A DNA stretch of 34,437 nucleotides, from positions 1-34,437 of the forward strand of contig JAZLGR010000027.1 in assembly GCA_045616445.1 (NCBI GenBank), written 5' to 3'. Positions 7,113 through 14,767 of the stretch are shown here, piece after piece. The stretch comes from Fimousia sp045616445 (GTDB lineage Bacteria > Bacillota > Clostridia > Lachnospirales > Lachnospiraceae). The position numbers were made by a program, and so were the translations under genes. Each line of letters starts with the position of its first letter. The stretch's first letter is position 1. Below the pieces are notes generated by a model, which was not told the DNA's origin, did no database searches, and saw nothing but the letters and a program-made list of their open reading frames with translations.

Positions 7113-10100
7113 TTACTTAAGATATTTAGTATAGGAATCAAATAAATCCTGTCCACAAGATTTGATGATTGCTGGCCATTCTTTTGCTTTTGCAGCGTTC
7201 TGCATTTCTTTGAATAAACCAGAGTTGTATGGAAGTACTTTAGATCCGCCACCTTCGATTGCTTTGATACGAGCGTCTGCACGAGTATCAGCCTGTACAC
7301 GAGCGTACTGTTTTGCAATCATAACAGCTTTGTCGATAACAGCTTTTTCGCTATCATTTAAGTTGTCATATGCGTTCTTGCCTGTGATTAATGCAAGAGT
7401 ATGAGGTAAGTGGTTTGTTGTTACTACGTAATCCTGTACTTCGTAAAGTTTGTTACCTACGATAACTTCGTATGGATTTTCCTGTCCATCGATTGTGTTG
7501 TTCTGAAGAGAAGTGTAAACTTCGGAGAATGCCATTGGTGTTGGGTTAGCACCTGTAGCAGACCAGAATGCGATGTGGTTGGAGTTTTCCATTGTACGGA
7601 TCTTCTGACCCTTCATATCTGCCATTGTTTCTACTTTTGTATTAGTAGATAATTCACGGAAGTTCTGGTCAGCGAAACCTAATAATTTGTATCCAGCTTT
7701 GTCATAAAGTTTAGATACGTCATTCATGAATTCAGGGTCATCTAATGCAGCACGTACTTCTGTGATATCACTGTATACACAAGCTGCATCAAATACTGCA
7801 AGTTCAGGGATGAAGTTTACTTCTGGTGCAGTTGTCTGTACTACGAAGTCTACACCATCAGAGTTCTTAACCGCTTCACAAAGAGCATTGTCAGAACCTA
7901 ATGTACCATTTGCCTGAACTGTAACATTCATCTTACCATCGGAGAAGTAACTTACTAATTCAGCAAATTTTGCTGCATATAACTGAGTTACTGTATCTTC
8001 GGAAGAGTCTGTTCCTAAGAACCAGTTGTAAGAACCAAGTTCATCAACATTGATTTCTGGTTTTTCAATATTAGCTGTTTCGTATGCACTAAAGTCTACA
8101 GCTTCACTCATGTAGCGAGTATAAGCATCGAATAAGTCCTGACCACAAGCTTTGATGATTGCTGGCCATTCTTTTTCTTCTGCAGCTTTCTGCATTTCGT
8201 TGAATAAGTTTGCGTTAAATGGAACAACTGTGGATCCACCATCCTGGATAGCAGCGATACGAGCAGATGCACGATCATCAGCCTGTTCACGAGCATAGTT
8301 TTTAGCTAATGCTACAGCAGCGTCTAAAATCTTCTGTTCGTCTTCATTTAATCCATTGTACATCTTGCTTCCTGTGATTAAAGCTAATGTATGTGGTAAG
8401 TGGTTTGTTGTTACAACGTATTTCTGCACTTCGTAAAGTTTGTTACCTACGATAACTTCGTAAGGGTTTTCCTGTCCATCAATAGTGTTGTTCTGAAGAG
8501 ATGTGTAAACTTCAGAGAATGCCATTGGTGTTGGGTTAGCGCCTGTTGCAGACCAGAAATTGATGTGGTTTGCATTTTCCATTGTACGGATCTTCTGACC
8601 CTTCATGTCTTTCATTTCTTTTACTTCTGTGTTAGTAGAAAGTTCACGGAAGTTCTGGTCAGCGAAGCCTAATAATTTATATCCTGCTTTGTCATATAAG
8701 CTGGATACTTCGCTCATGAATGTTTCATCATCAAGTGCCATACGTACCTGGCTGATGTCACTGTATACACAAGCTGCATCAAATACAGCAAGTTCAGGAA
8801 TGAAGTTTACTTCAGGTGCAGTTGTCTGAACTACGAACTGAACACCATCAGCTGTCTTAACAGCTTCACAGAGAGCATTGTCAGAACCTAATGTACCATT
8901 TGCCTGAACGGAAATCTTCATCTTACCATCAGAGTAGAAGTTTACTAATTCAGCAAATTTTTCTGCGTATAACTGTGTAACTGTATCTTCAGAAGAGTCT
9001 GTTCCTAAGAACCAGTCATATTCTGCTACATTGTCAAGGTTTACACCTTCTAATTTTTCAAGATTTTCTGTGTCGTATTTGCTAAAGTCTGCTGTTGCAG
9101 AGGATGCAGCACCACTATCACTACCGCTTGCGCCACCAAGTAATGCAAGGGAGATGTTAGGAATAGAGATGATCATTACTAAGGATACTACGAATAAGCA
9201 AATATAAGGCATTACATTCTTCGCTACCTTCATAACTGGTAAGTCACCTACTCGTGAAGCTACGAACAGGTTGATACCGATTGGAGGTGTAACGAAACCG
9301 ATTGCTAAGTTAACGATCATCATGATACCGAAGTGGATTTCATTCACTTCGATGCCAGGTGCGCTAACGATAGGCCAAAGAATCGGTGTTAAAAGTAAGA
9401 TTGCAGGACCACCGTCCATTACCATACCAACCATGAATAAGAAGATATTAACGATCAGTAAGATAGCAAATTTGCTGTGGAATGTGCTTGTCATGAAAGT
9501 ACTTACCATAGCAGGAATCTGAAGCATAGCCATAACTTTCGCGAATGCTGCAGCGGAACCTAATACGAAAAGTAAGGAACCATATGTCTGAACAGTTTCA
9601 CGAAGGATAGCTGGAATATCTTTAGGCTTTAATGTTCTGTAGATGAAAAGACCTACGATTAAAGCGTAAAATACGGAGATTGTAGCTGCTTCTGTTGGAG
9701 AAGCGATACCACCGTAGATAGAACCAAGAATGATTACTGGAGATAAGAGTGCCCAGAAGGATGTGAAGAATACTTTCACGAAACCTTTCTGACGAAGAGC
9801 ACCTACTTCAGCATTGATCTTTTCTTTATCTTCGCCGTGACGGAGACAATAGAAAATAGCGTAAAGCATTAAACATCCTGCGATAAGGAAACCTGGGATG
9901 ATACCAGCTGTAAACATCTTACCTACAGATGCTTCGGAGTTAGCCATACAGTAAAGTACCATAGGGATGGAAGGTGGAATGATTACACCTAAGGAACCAG
10001 CTACACATACGGTAGATACTGTAAATTCTCTTTTATAACCAAGGTTTAAAAGAATAGGGATTGTCATGGAACCAACGGCTGCTACTGTAGCAGGAGCAGA

Positions 10101-10427
10101 ACCGGAGATAGCTCCGTAGAATAAACAGGTAACGATAACTGCACATGGCATACCACCAGGGATTTTACCAAGGAAGTATTCGAAGAATTCGAATAATTTC
10201 TTAGATACACCACCACGGGCCATAACGATACCGGATAAAATAAACATAGGGATAGCTAACAGAGAGAAACTGTTAACACCTTCTACACAGTTACGAATGA
10301 AGCTGACTGCTGTGATATTGCTTACGAAAAGGCTTGGTGCCAGGGAAGCAATTGTAATGGATCCTGATACAGGGATAGAGACAAACAGACAGACTACAAA
10401 GATACCAAATAATAAAATTGGTGACAT
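7113..10427 (-). CDS. TRAP transporter DctM permease fused to two DctP-type binding domains
   Basis: 1104 residues. Residues 1-430 are a complete TRAP large permease (DctM), with motifs such as GSAPATVAAVG, GVIIPPSIPM, SPTEAA and GFVTPPIGINLF. A Gly/Ser-rich linker (431-446) leads into two tandem solute-binding domains of the DctP type (447-777 and 778-1104), about 80% identical to each other. Both keep KIRTMEN, whose Arg matches the conserved carboxylate-binding Arg of DctP/SiaP proteins, and NTIDGQENP. TRAP systems import organic acids with a Na+ or H+ gradient; the substrate cannot be read here. DctQ is encoded just upstream (18 bases). No separate DctP gene lies in the window, so the fused domains probably replace it, which requires the C-terminus to be outside the cell. 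The AAAGGAG site is well placed. Confidence 0.93.
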   Translation of the reverse strand: MSPILLFGIFVVCLFVSIPVSGSITIASLAPSLFVSNITAVSFIRNCVEGVNSFSLLAIPMFILSGIVMARGGVSKKLFEFFEYFLGKIPGGMPCAVIVTCLFYGAISGSAPATVAAVGSMTIPILLNLGYKREFTVSTVCVAGSLGVIIPPSIPMVLYCMANSEASVGKMFTAGIIPGFLIAGCLMLYAIFYCLRHGEDKEKINAEVGALRQKGFVKVFFTSFWALLSPVIILGSIYGGIASPTEAATISVFYALIVGLFIYRTLKPKDIPAILRETVQTYGSLLFVLGSAAAFAKVMAMLQIPAMVSTFMTSTFHSKFAILLIVNIFLFMVGMVMDGGPAILLLTPILWPIVSAPGIEVNEIHFGIMMIVNLAIGFVTPPIGINLFVASRVGDLPVMKVAKNVMPYICLFVVSLVMIISIPNISLALLGGASGSDSGAASSATADFSKYDTENLEKLEGVNLDNVAEYDWFLGTDSSEDTVTQLYAEKFAELVNFYSDGKMKISVQANGTLGSDNALCEAVKTADGVQFVVQTTAPEVNFIPELAVFDAACVYSDISQVRMALDDETFMSEVSSLYDKAGYKLLGFADQNFRELSTNTEVKEMKDMKGQKIRTMENANHINFWSATGANPTPMAFSEVYTSLQNNTIDGQENPYEVIVGNKLYEVQKYVVTTNHLPHTLALITGSKMYNGLNEDEQKILDAAVALAKNYAREQADDRASARIAAIQDGGSTVVPFNANLFNEMQKAAEEKEWPAIIKACGQDLFDAYTRYMSEAVDFSAYETANIEKPEINVDELGSYNWFLGTDSSEDTVTQLYAAKFAELVSYFSDGKMNVTVQANGTLGSDNALCEAVKNSDGVDFVVQTTAPEVNFIPELAVFDAACVYSDITEVRAALDDPEFMNDVSKLYDKAGYKLLGFADQNFRELSTNTKVETMADMKGQKIRTMENSNHIAFWSATGANPTPMAFSEVYTSLQNNTIDGQENPYEVIVGNKLYEVQDYVVTTNHLPHTLALITGKNAYDNLNDSEKAVIDKAVMIAKQYARVQADTRADARIKAIEGGGSKVLPYNSGLFKEMQNAAKAKEWPAIIKSCGQDLFDSYTKYLK
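7116..8096 (-). repeat. Binding-domain repeat, copy 2 (C-terminal)
   Basis: Encodes residues 778-1104. It aligns with 8097-9089 at a constant offset of 990 bp, shifting to 993 near the N-terminal end of the unit because of one extra codon in copy 1. Both units start at Asp-Phe-Ser-(Lys/Ala)-Tyr. Confidence 0.9.
8097..9089 (-). repeat. Binding-domain repeat, copy 1 (next to permease)
   Basis: Encodes residues 447-777. It is an in-frame tandem duplicate of the following unit. Long stretches are identical in protein while differing at synonymous sites, so the duplication is not brand new and both copies appear to be kept by selection. Confidence 0.9.
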
Positions 10428-10445
10428 ACTATATTCTCCTTTCTC

Positions 10446-10949
10446 TTATTCTGCATCAGATACTTCTTCTTCGCCTTTCTTGAAGATGTTAAAATCAAGA
10501 ATAAGCATCTGAAGGGATCTAATCATAGATAAACCAAAACCTACACATGGGGCAAGATAGATTACCCACATAGGAACACGCAGCGCTGTAGAGAGCTGAC
10601 CGTTCGCAATTGTCTGTCCAAGATAAGAGATTGCCTTAGGTGTAAGGAAACCGTAAATTAAGAGACAAACAACATCCACTGCCATGATGAAAATATATCT
10701 CATCTTGAACGGGAATTTTTCGATCAGTAATGTAATCTGAATGCTTAAACGCTTTCTGATACAGTAACTGATAGAGAGAAAAGCGGACCAGATAAAGATG
10801 AATCTGGTTAACTCTTCAGACCAGGACAGAGAAGCTTTGAAGGCGTATCGAGCAGCTACCTGAATGATCATGATACAAGCCATGATTCCACAGAAAACCA
10901 TCATAATGATTTCTTCGAAGTTCTCGTCAAACCATTTTACTAGTTTCAT
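10446..10949 (-). CDS. TRAP transporter small permease (DctQ)
   Basis: 167 residues with four membrane segments (about 12-32, 48-66, 87-107, 125-146), the expected plan for DctQ, the small membrane subunit that scaffolds DctM. The RYAFKASLSWSEELTRFIFIW segment matches the conserved R-Y-x-F-x(4)-SWxEE motif of the family. It lies 18 bases upstream of the DctM-DctP-DctP gene and is certainly in the same operon. AAAGGAGGAG precedes the ATG. The two genes together could form a complete transporter. Confidence 0.92.
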   Translation of the reverse strand: MKLVKWFDENFEEIIMMVFCGIMACIMIIQVAARYAFKASLSWSEELTRFIFIWSAFLSISYCIRKRLSIQITLLIEKFPFKMRYIFIMAVDVVCLLIYGFLTPKAISYLGQTIANGQLSTALRVPMWVIYLAPCVGFGLSMIRSLQMLILDFNIFKKGEEEVSDAE

Positions 10950-11153
10950 ATTTCTCCTCCTTTAAAAATAAAGACTAATATAACACACTTTGTAAATATT
11001 TTAACAGACACTATGCGCTTAATCTAATTAAATAATCGCATGGAAATCGATTGATAGATAACTAAAATGCATTATTTGTTATGGGTTAATAGCATATTTG
11101 TTATAGGTTTTTGGATTACTTTTATTGCATATCATTTCAATGACTCTCTACAA
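10950..11153. other. Intergenic region upstream of the TRAP operon
   Basis: An A/T-rich stretch that must hold the TRAP promoter. A TATATT -10-like box near 10978 has only a weak -35 partner. I see no clear catabolite-response site and no regulator gene beside the operon. Confidence 0.4.
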
Positions 11154-11188
11154 AGACAAAACCGGCTGCCGCATCCGCGACAGCCGGT
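11154..11188 (-). terminator. Terminator of the radical SAM operon
   Basis: ACCGGCTG/CAGCCGGT stem (11161-11188). On the minus strand it is followed by TTTTGTCTTT. It lies after the stop codon at 11202 and ends the operon that starts near 13790. Confidence 0.75.
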
Positions 11189-11201
11189 AACCACATCCAT
11201 A

Positions 11202-11642
11202 TTAAGAATAAATAATCATTACTTTCACAATCTTATTCCCTTTGGTAACTACAAAGAAACCAAATTCCCACTCTGAACCTGGAGTAAGGGAGGATTTCAG
11301 ATCAGCCTTCATAGACTTATAGCTTCTCTTCTTTCCCTTTTTAGAAAACTTGTCAAAGAAATCAAGCTCGCACCATCTGCACTTTTTCGATACTTTCAGA
11401 GACAGTGTTTTAGATTTCATTTTTTTCCACTTATACTGATCGAATCTTTTCTTTCCATCATATTTTGCTTTACGAATCTCACCGCTTTTGATCGATAACT
11501 TACCCTTCTTTAACGAAAGCTTCGTTAAAGCTACAATCTGATATACCTGTGTGGTTGCTGCAGATGTTTGCACAGGTGTAATCAAACTTGTAAGCATGAT
11601 TGCACATAACATAATTGCGCATACTTTTGTCATCCATTTCAT
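11202..11642 (-). CDS. Secreted basic protein of unknown function
   Basis: 146 residues. A clear signal peptide (basic start, hydrophobic core, cleavage likely after TSA at about residue 28) leaves a mature part of about 118 residues that is very rich in Lys. It includes two close Cys (KKCRWCELDFFDKF) and a Gly-rich end. I do not recognise the family. It lies 25 bases after the HPr-kinase-like gene and before the terminator, so it is the last gene of the radical SAM operon. It could be a substrate or effector of the two upstream enzymes, or only co-transcribed. AAAGGAAAGG precedes the ATG by 10 bases. Confidence 0.7.
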   Translation of the reverse strand: MKWMTKVCAIMLCAIMLTSLITPVQTSAATTQVYQIVALTKLSLKKGKLSIKSGEIRKAKYDGKKRFDQYKWKKMKSKTLSLKVSKKCRWCELDFFDKFSKKGKKRSYKSMKADLKSSLTPGSEWEFGFFVVTKGNKIVKVMIIYS

Positions 11643-11667
11643 AATTAGATTACCTTTCCTTTCTCAT

Positions 11668-12543
11668 TTATAACTTTCCAATCATCTCTTCCAGACAAGC
11701 CACTGCTTCTTCAGAGATGTCACAGCCAAGCTCCAGTACTGGAACTTCCATAATCAGCTGCTCGATCATAGTAAAAACCTTCTCCTGAGAAGCCTGATTC
11801 CACTGATTTACTTTAATCTGTGGGTAGATCAGTCTGAATGCTTCCATTGGTTTTAATCTTCTGCAGGTATTCTCCTTTGCCTGATAAAGCATGACTAATG
11901 TCTTGATTTGATATGTCTCATTATAACAGATTTCAGAGCTTCCGCACACCTGAAAACCGCTGGCATACCAGATGCCATCTATGCAATGTAAGACGGAATC
12001 ATCTCCATTGATCTGTCTGCTGCCACGGTACTTCTCCCAAAGTTCAGCCTGTGTAGACTTGCCAGTGCCAGATGGTGCAGAGAATAAAATCGCTTCTCCA
12101 TTATGACACAGATAGGCACTATGAAGAATCATACAATCATGATCTAGCAGATGTTTCTCCATAGATAAAATGGAAGAAAACACTGTATCATATTGGAACA
12201 TATGCTGATGTTCTGGCAGGATATAAACCTTCGTTATAGTATCTGAGATTTGTTCTGACACAGCATATGGCTTATTGTCGCCATGAAAGATTAAAAATCT
12301 GCATTCTCTATTGTCTTTTGTGAAGATTGTCATGGTTTCGCGCTGCATGACTGCGCCATCACTCCATCGATCTGCTACGACATTCAGACAGTCCACAATC
12401 TCACACTCTTCAATACAAGTCACTTCGTATGTCTGATCCACTTCGCAGGCTTCCACCTCAAATTCATTCATATTCGGTGGCACTGGAATTCCTTCCGGCA
12501 AATCGATTGCCATGGTAAACTCTGCTACTTTATAATATCTCAT
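11668..12543 (-). CDS. HPr-kinase-like P-loop protein
   Basis: 291 residues. The C-terminal half resembles the HprK catalytic domain: LHSAYLC...AILFSAPSGTGKST (Walker A at 155-164) followed by an INGDDSVL motif (about 178-185), as in HprK. The N-terminal 110 residues are unassigned. The capture sequence of true HprK that reverses phosphorylation is not apparent. HprK-like kinases of this short type occur in peptide-modification clusters, for example some lasso-peptide systems, where they phosphorylate precursor peptides. The radical SAM/SPASM gene lies 15 bases upstream, which supports a role in peptide or protein modification. The substrate is not known. Confidence 0.75.
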   Translation of the reverse strand: MRYYKVAEFTMAIDLPEGIPVPPNMNEFEVEACEVDQTYEVTCIEECEIVDCLNVVADRWSDGAVMQRETMTIFTKDNRECRFLIFHGDNKPYAVSEQISDTITKVYILPEHQHMFQYDTVFSSILSMEKHLLDHDCMILHSAYLCHNGEAILFSAPSGTGKSTQAELWEKYRGSRQINGDDSVLHCIDGIWYASGFQVCGSSEICYNETYQIKTLVMLYQAKENTCRRLKPMEAFRLIYPQIKVNQWNQASQEKVFTMIEQLIMEVPVLELGCDISEEAVACLEEMIGKL

Positions 12544-12558
12544 CTTATCACTATACTC

Positions 12559-13695
12559 CTATTTTTCAAACTCCTGTGCCGCCACCTTCGCAAGCTTAAG
12601 TTTCTCCCTCGTCAGCCTGCACAGATACTCCGGTGCCTGATCCATATCATGATTTTCATGATAGACCCCTGCTCCACAAACCTGGCAGAATTCACGCATC
12701 TTGCATTTGCTGCATTTACTTGGAAGATGTAGCGTGTCAATCATCTTACCGACTTGATTCCATGCTTCACCAAAGCTTTCCTGGAGCAGGCTTACACGAT
12801 ACTCAGTCAGGAACACGCAAGGAGACATCTGTCCTCTCCAGTCCACCCAGAATGAGCTTCTCGCAGCTCTGCAAGGCAATGGTTCCACGCCCTTCTCATC
12901 TTTTTGCAACTCTGTTTCTTCTATACTAATTGTATCATAGGCTGCTGCAAGTCTATTAACATATTGGGCGTAGGCTTCCTCACCGTGTTCTAATCGAAAG
13001 CTTAGCAGTTCTGCCTCGGCTGCCCGCTCTGGAGAGATCCTGATTGTCTCGTCATACACCTCTCCTGCTTCCCTGGTTGCCGGAAACATGTAGGAATTGA
13101 CTTCAAGTGGCACGCCTAGTTCTGCGCCGATTCTATAGAAATCTTCTAACTTATCCACATTCTCCGGAATGAGACTGATGTTAATCTTGACCGGTACATG
13201 CTCCTCAAGAAGATACTTGATGCCGTCAATTGTTTTATCATAAGCACTCGCGCTTCCAGTCACCTTGCGGTAAGTCTCTCTGCTTGCGCCATAGAGAGTG
13301 ACATTTACTCGGCGGGGCATATGCATTCCTAAAAAATGTGCCCGTTCCTTTGTAATCATCGTCCCATTGGTGTTGATCGTCATAATGAATCCCATGCCGA
13401 TGAGCGCCTCATAGAGCGCTTCAAATTCGGGATAGAGATAAGGCTCGCCGCCAGTAAGCAATAGGAACAGGGTTCCCCGGCTGGCAAGTTCCTTCGCAAC
13501 ATCAATCCAGAACTCCTTTGGAAGGACATTCTGCAGATTCCCACAGGCTGCCGCCGCGCCCCGCATGAAGCACATTCTGCAGTTTAAATTGCAGAGAGGC
13601 AGGAGCTCGAAGCCGCCGCTGATTGGCTGTCTCGCCATGGTTGCTTTATATACGATTTGTTTTTCAATTCCTTTGACAGAGTTCAAAAAATCCAT
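12559..13695 (-). CDS. Radical SAM enzyme with SPASM domain
   Basis: 378 residues. The radical SAM cluster motif is CNLNCRMC (Cys35, 39, 42), with TGGEP (81-85) for S-adenosylmethionine. The C-terminal SPASM region has Cys275, Gly288, Cys293, then Cys328, 331, 337, 340 and Cys359, enough for auxiliary Fe-S clusters; the fourth spacing is CX2C instead of the usual CX3C. Such enzymes modify peptides (sactipeptides, PQQ, mycofactocin) or proteins (anaerobic sulfatases). The HPr-kinase-like gene follows and a very short ORF precedes it. No PqqD-type peptide-binding domain is visible. AGGAGA lies 5 bases before the ATG. Enzyme class certain, substrate unknown. Confidence 0.92.
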   Translation of the reverse strand: MDFLNSVKGIEKQIVYKATMARQPISGGFELLPLCNLNCRMCFMRGAAAACGNLQNVLPKEFWIDVAKELASRGTLFLLLTGGEPYLYPEFEALYEALIGMGFIMTINTNGTMITKERAHFLGMHMPRRVNVTLYGASRETYRKVTGSASAYDKTIDGIKYLLEEHVPVKINISLIPENVDKLEDFYRIGAELGVPLEVNSYMFPATREAGEVYDETIRISPERAAEAELLSFRLEHGEEAYAQYVNRLAAAYDTISIEETELQKDEKGVEPLPCRAARSSFWVDWRGQMSPCVFLTEYRVSLLQESFGEAWNQVGKMIDTLHLPSKCSKCKMREFCQVCGAGVYHENHDMDQAPEYLCRLTREKLKLAKVAAQEFEK

Positions 13696-13696
13696 A

Positions 13697-13756
13697 CTAT
13701 TCTCCTAAATTTTCTTTAAAACCTTCATATTCTCCATATATTCTTCGGAAGTTCAT
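13697..13756 (-). CDS. Possible 19-residue peptide before the radical SAM gene
   Basis: Reads MNFRRIYGEYEGFKENLGE and ends one base before the radical SAM start codon. Its ATG lies 13 bases after AGAAGGA. A second ATG four bases earlier, in another frame and at a better 9-base spacing, would make an 11-residue peptide that ends near 13725. The position fits a precursor peptide or a coupling/leader peptide, but there is no Cys and no known precursor motif. Chance is a serious alternative. Confidence 0.25.
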   Translation of the reverse strand: MNFRRIYGEYEGFKENLGE

Positions 13757-13799
13757 TCATAAGTAAGGTTCCTTCTCTTTTTAATCACTGTTTATCTAT

Positions 13800-13828
13800 A
13801 TTCTATAAAAGGTCGGAAGGAAACTCAA
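13800..13828 (-). promoter_or_regulatory. Promoter of the radical SAM operon
   Basis: Minus strand: TTGAGT (13823-13828), a 17-base spacer and TAGAAT (13800-13805). Transcription should start near 13793, upstream of AGAAGGA and the short ORF. Confidence 0.6.
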
Positions 13829-13838
13829 GGAATTCAGC

Positions 13839-13887
13839 AAAAAAAAGAATCCCCAGATGGTTTGATCTCATCTGAGGACGCTTTTTT
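13839..13887. terminator. Terminator of the ferredoxin-type gene
   Basis: CCCCAGATG/CATCTGAGG stem with one mismatch and runs of T on both strands. It lies between the ferredoxin-type gene stop (13937) and the radical SAM promoter, and insulates the two leftward units. Confidence 0.75.
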
Positions 13888-13936
13888 GTATTTGCTTCAT
13901 TATATATGGATGATCATATGGCTTCTTTATATAGAT

Positions 13937-14665
13937 TTAGTCGAGAATCTCCCCATCAATGGAAATCGTCACTACCTGCCATGGGATGAATCGGCCACTT
14001 GTCTGCAGTGCCCTCTTCGCTGCCATCTCAAGGCCGCCACAGCAAGGCACTTCCATGCGCACGATGGTCACCTCTTTGATGTCATTGTTGGCAATGATGG
14101 CTGTCAGCTTCTCACTGTAGTCCACGCCATCAAGCTTCGGACATCCAACGAGCGCCACTCTGCCTCGTAAAAATTCCTGATGGAAGTTTGCATAGGAATA
14201 AGCGGTACAATCTGCCGCAATCAATAGCTTTGCGCCATCGAAATAAGGTGCATTGATCGGTGCAAGCTTGATCTGAACCGGCCAGTTGCGAAGCTGTGAT
14301 TTCATCGCTGCTGGAGTCACTGGAGCTGCTGTTGCAGTTACATCCATCGCCTGACGGTTCATCACGCGAATTTTAGATCCCGGACAGCCGCCTTCATGGT
14401 GGTGTGCCGGCTTCTGCTCCATGGCTTTTTTCTTCATGTTCTCCTTCACTGCAGCCTCATCGTAAGCCAGTGCTTCCCTTTCTTCAAATGTAATCGCGCC
14501 GGTTGGACATTCTGGCAGACAGTCTCCCATGCCGTCGCAGTAATCATCACGCAAAAGCTTTGCTTTGCCATCCACCATGCCGATGGCTCCTTCATGACAT
14601 GCAGCCGCACATGCGCCACAACCGTTACATCTCTCTTCATCTATGTGAATAATCTTTCGAATCAT
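13937..14665 (-). CDS. 4Fe-4S ferredoxin-type protein with C-terminal Cys domain
   Basis: 242 residues. The N-terminus carries a full cluster motif CNGCGACAAAC (Cys13, 16, 19, 23). A second motif reads CDGMGDCLPEC, with one Cys position of the usual set replaced by a longer spacing. A middle His/Pro-rich segment with one Cys precedes a domain of about 110 residues with LVGCPKLDG and EVPCCGG motifs. Proteins of this type in clostridia often neighbour a Crp/Fnr regulator and hybrid-cluster protein, pointing to redox or nitrosative stress; here the Crp/Fnr gene is divergent, 102 bases away. The function is an inference. A GGAGG site precedes the ATG. Confidence 0.8.
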   Translation of the reverse strand: MIRKIIHIDEERCNGCGACAAACHEGAIGMVDGKAKLLRDDYCDGMGDCLPECPTGAITFEEREALAYDEAAVKENMKKKAMEQKPAHHHEGGCPGSKIRVMNRQAMDVTATAAPVTPAAMKSQLRNWPVQIKLAPINAPYFDGAKLLIAADCTAYSYANFHQEFLRGRVALVGCPKLDGVDYSEKLTAIIANNDIKEVTIVRMEVPCCGGLEMAAKRALQTSGRFIPWQVVTISIDGEILD

Positions 14666-14695
14666 ACTAATACCTCCACAATATGTTAGTTATCT

Positions 14696-14724
14696 TTGTC
14701 TTTCTGGCTCTATCATAGTATAAT
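14696..14724 (+). promoter_or_regulatory. Promoter of the Crp/Fnr gene
   Basis: TTGTCT (14696-14701), a 17-base spacer and TATAAT (14719-14724). It points to a start of transcription near 14731. Confidence 0.6.
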
Positions 14725-14739
14725 AATTCTAACTTGTAT

Positions 14740-14753
14740 GTTTGATTTCAAAC
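14740..14753. promoter_or_regulatory. Palindrome in the Crp/Fnr leader, possible operator
   Basis: GTTTGATTTCAAAC is a perfect 14-base palindrome. It lies just after the predicted transcription start and before the ribosome site, a position suited to self-repression by the Crp/Fnr protein. The half-sites are not the Fnr consensus TTGAT exactly but contain TTTGA/TCAAA. Confidence 0.45.
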
Positions 14754-14767
14754 AAAAGGAGAAAAAT

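Noticed and set aside
11067..11276. 69-codon plus-strand ORF
   Set aside because: It runs across the terminator and into the antisense of the secreted protein gene, without a ribosome site.
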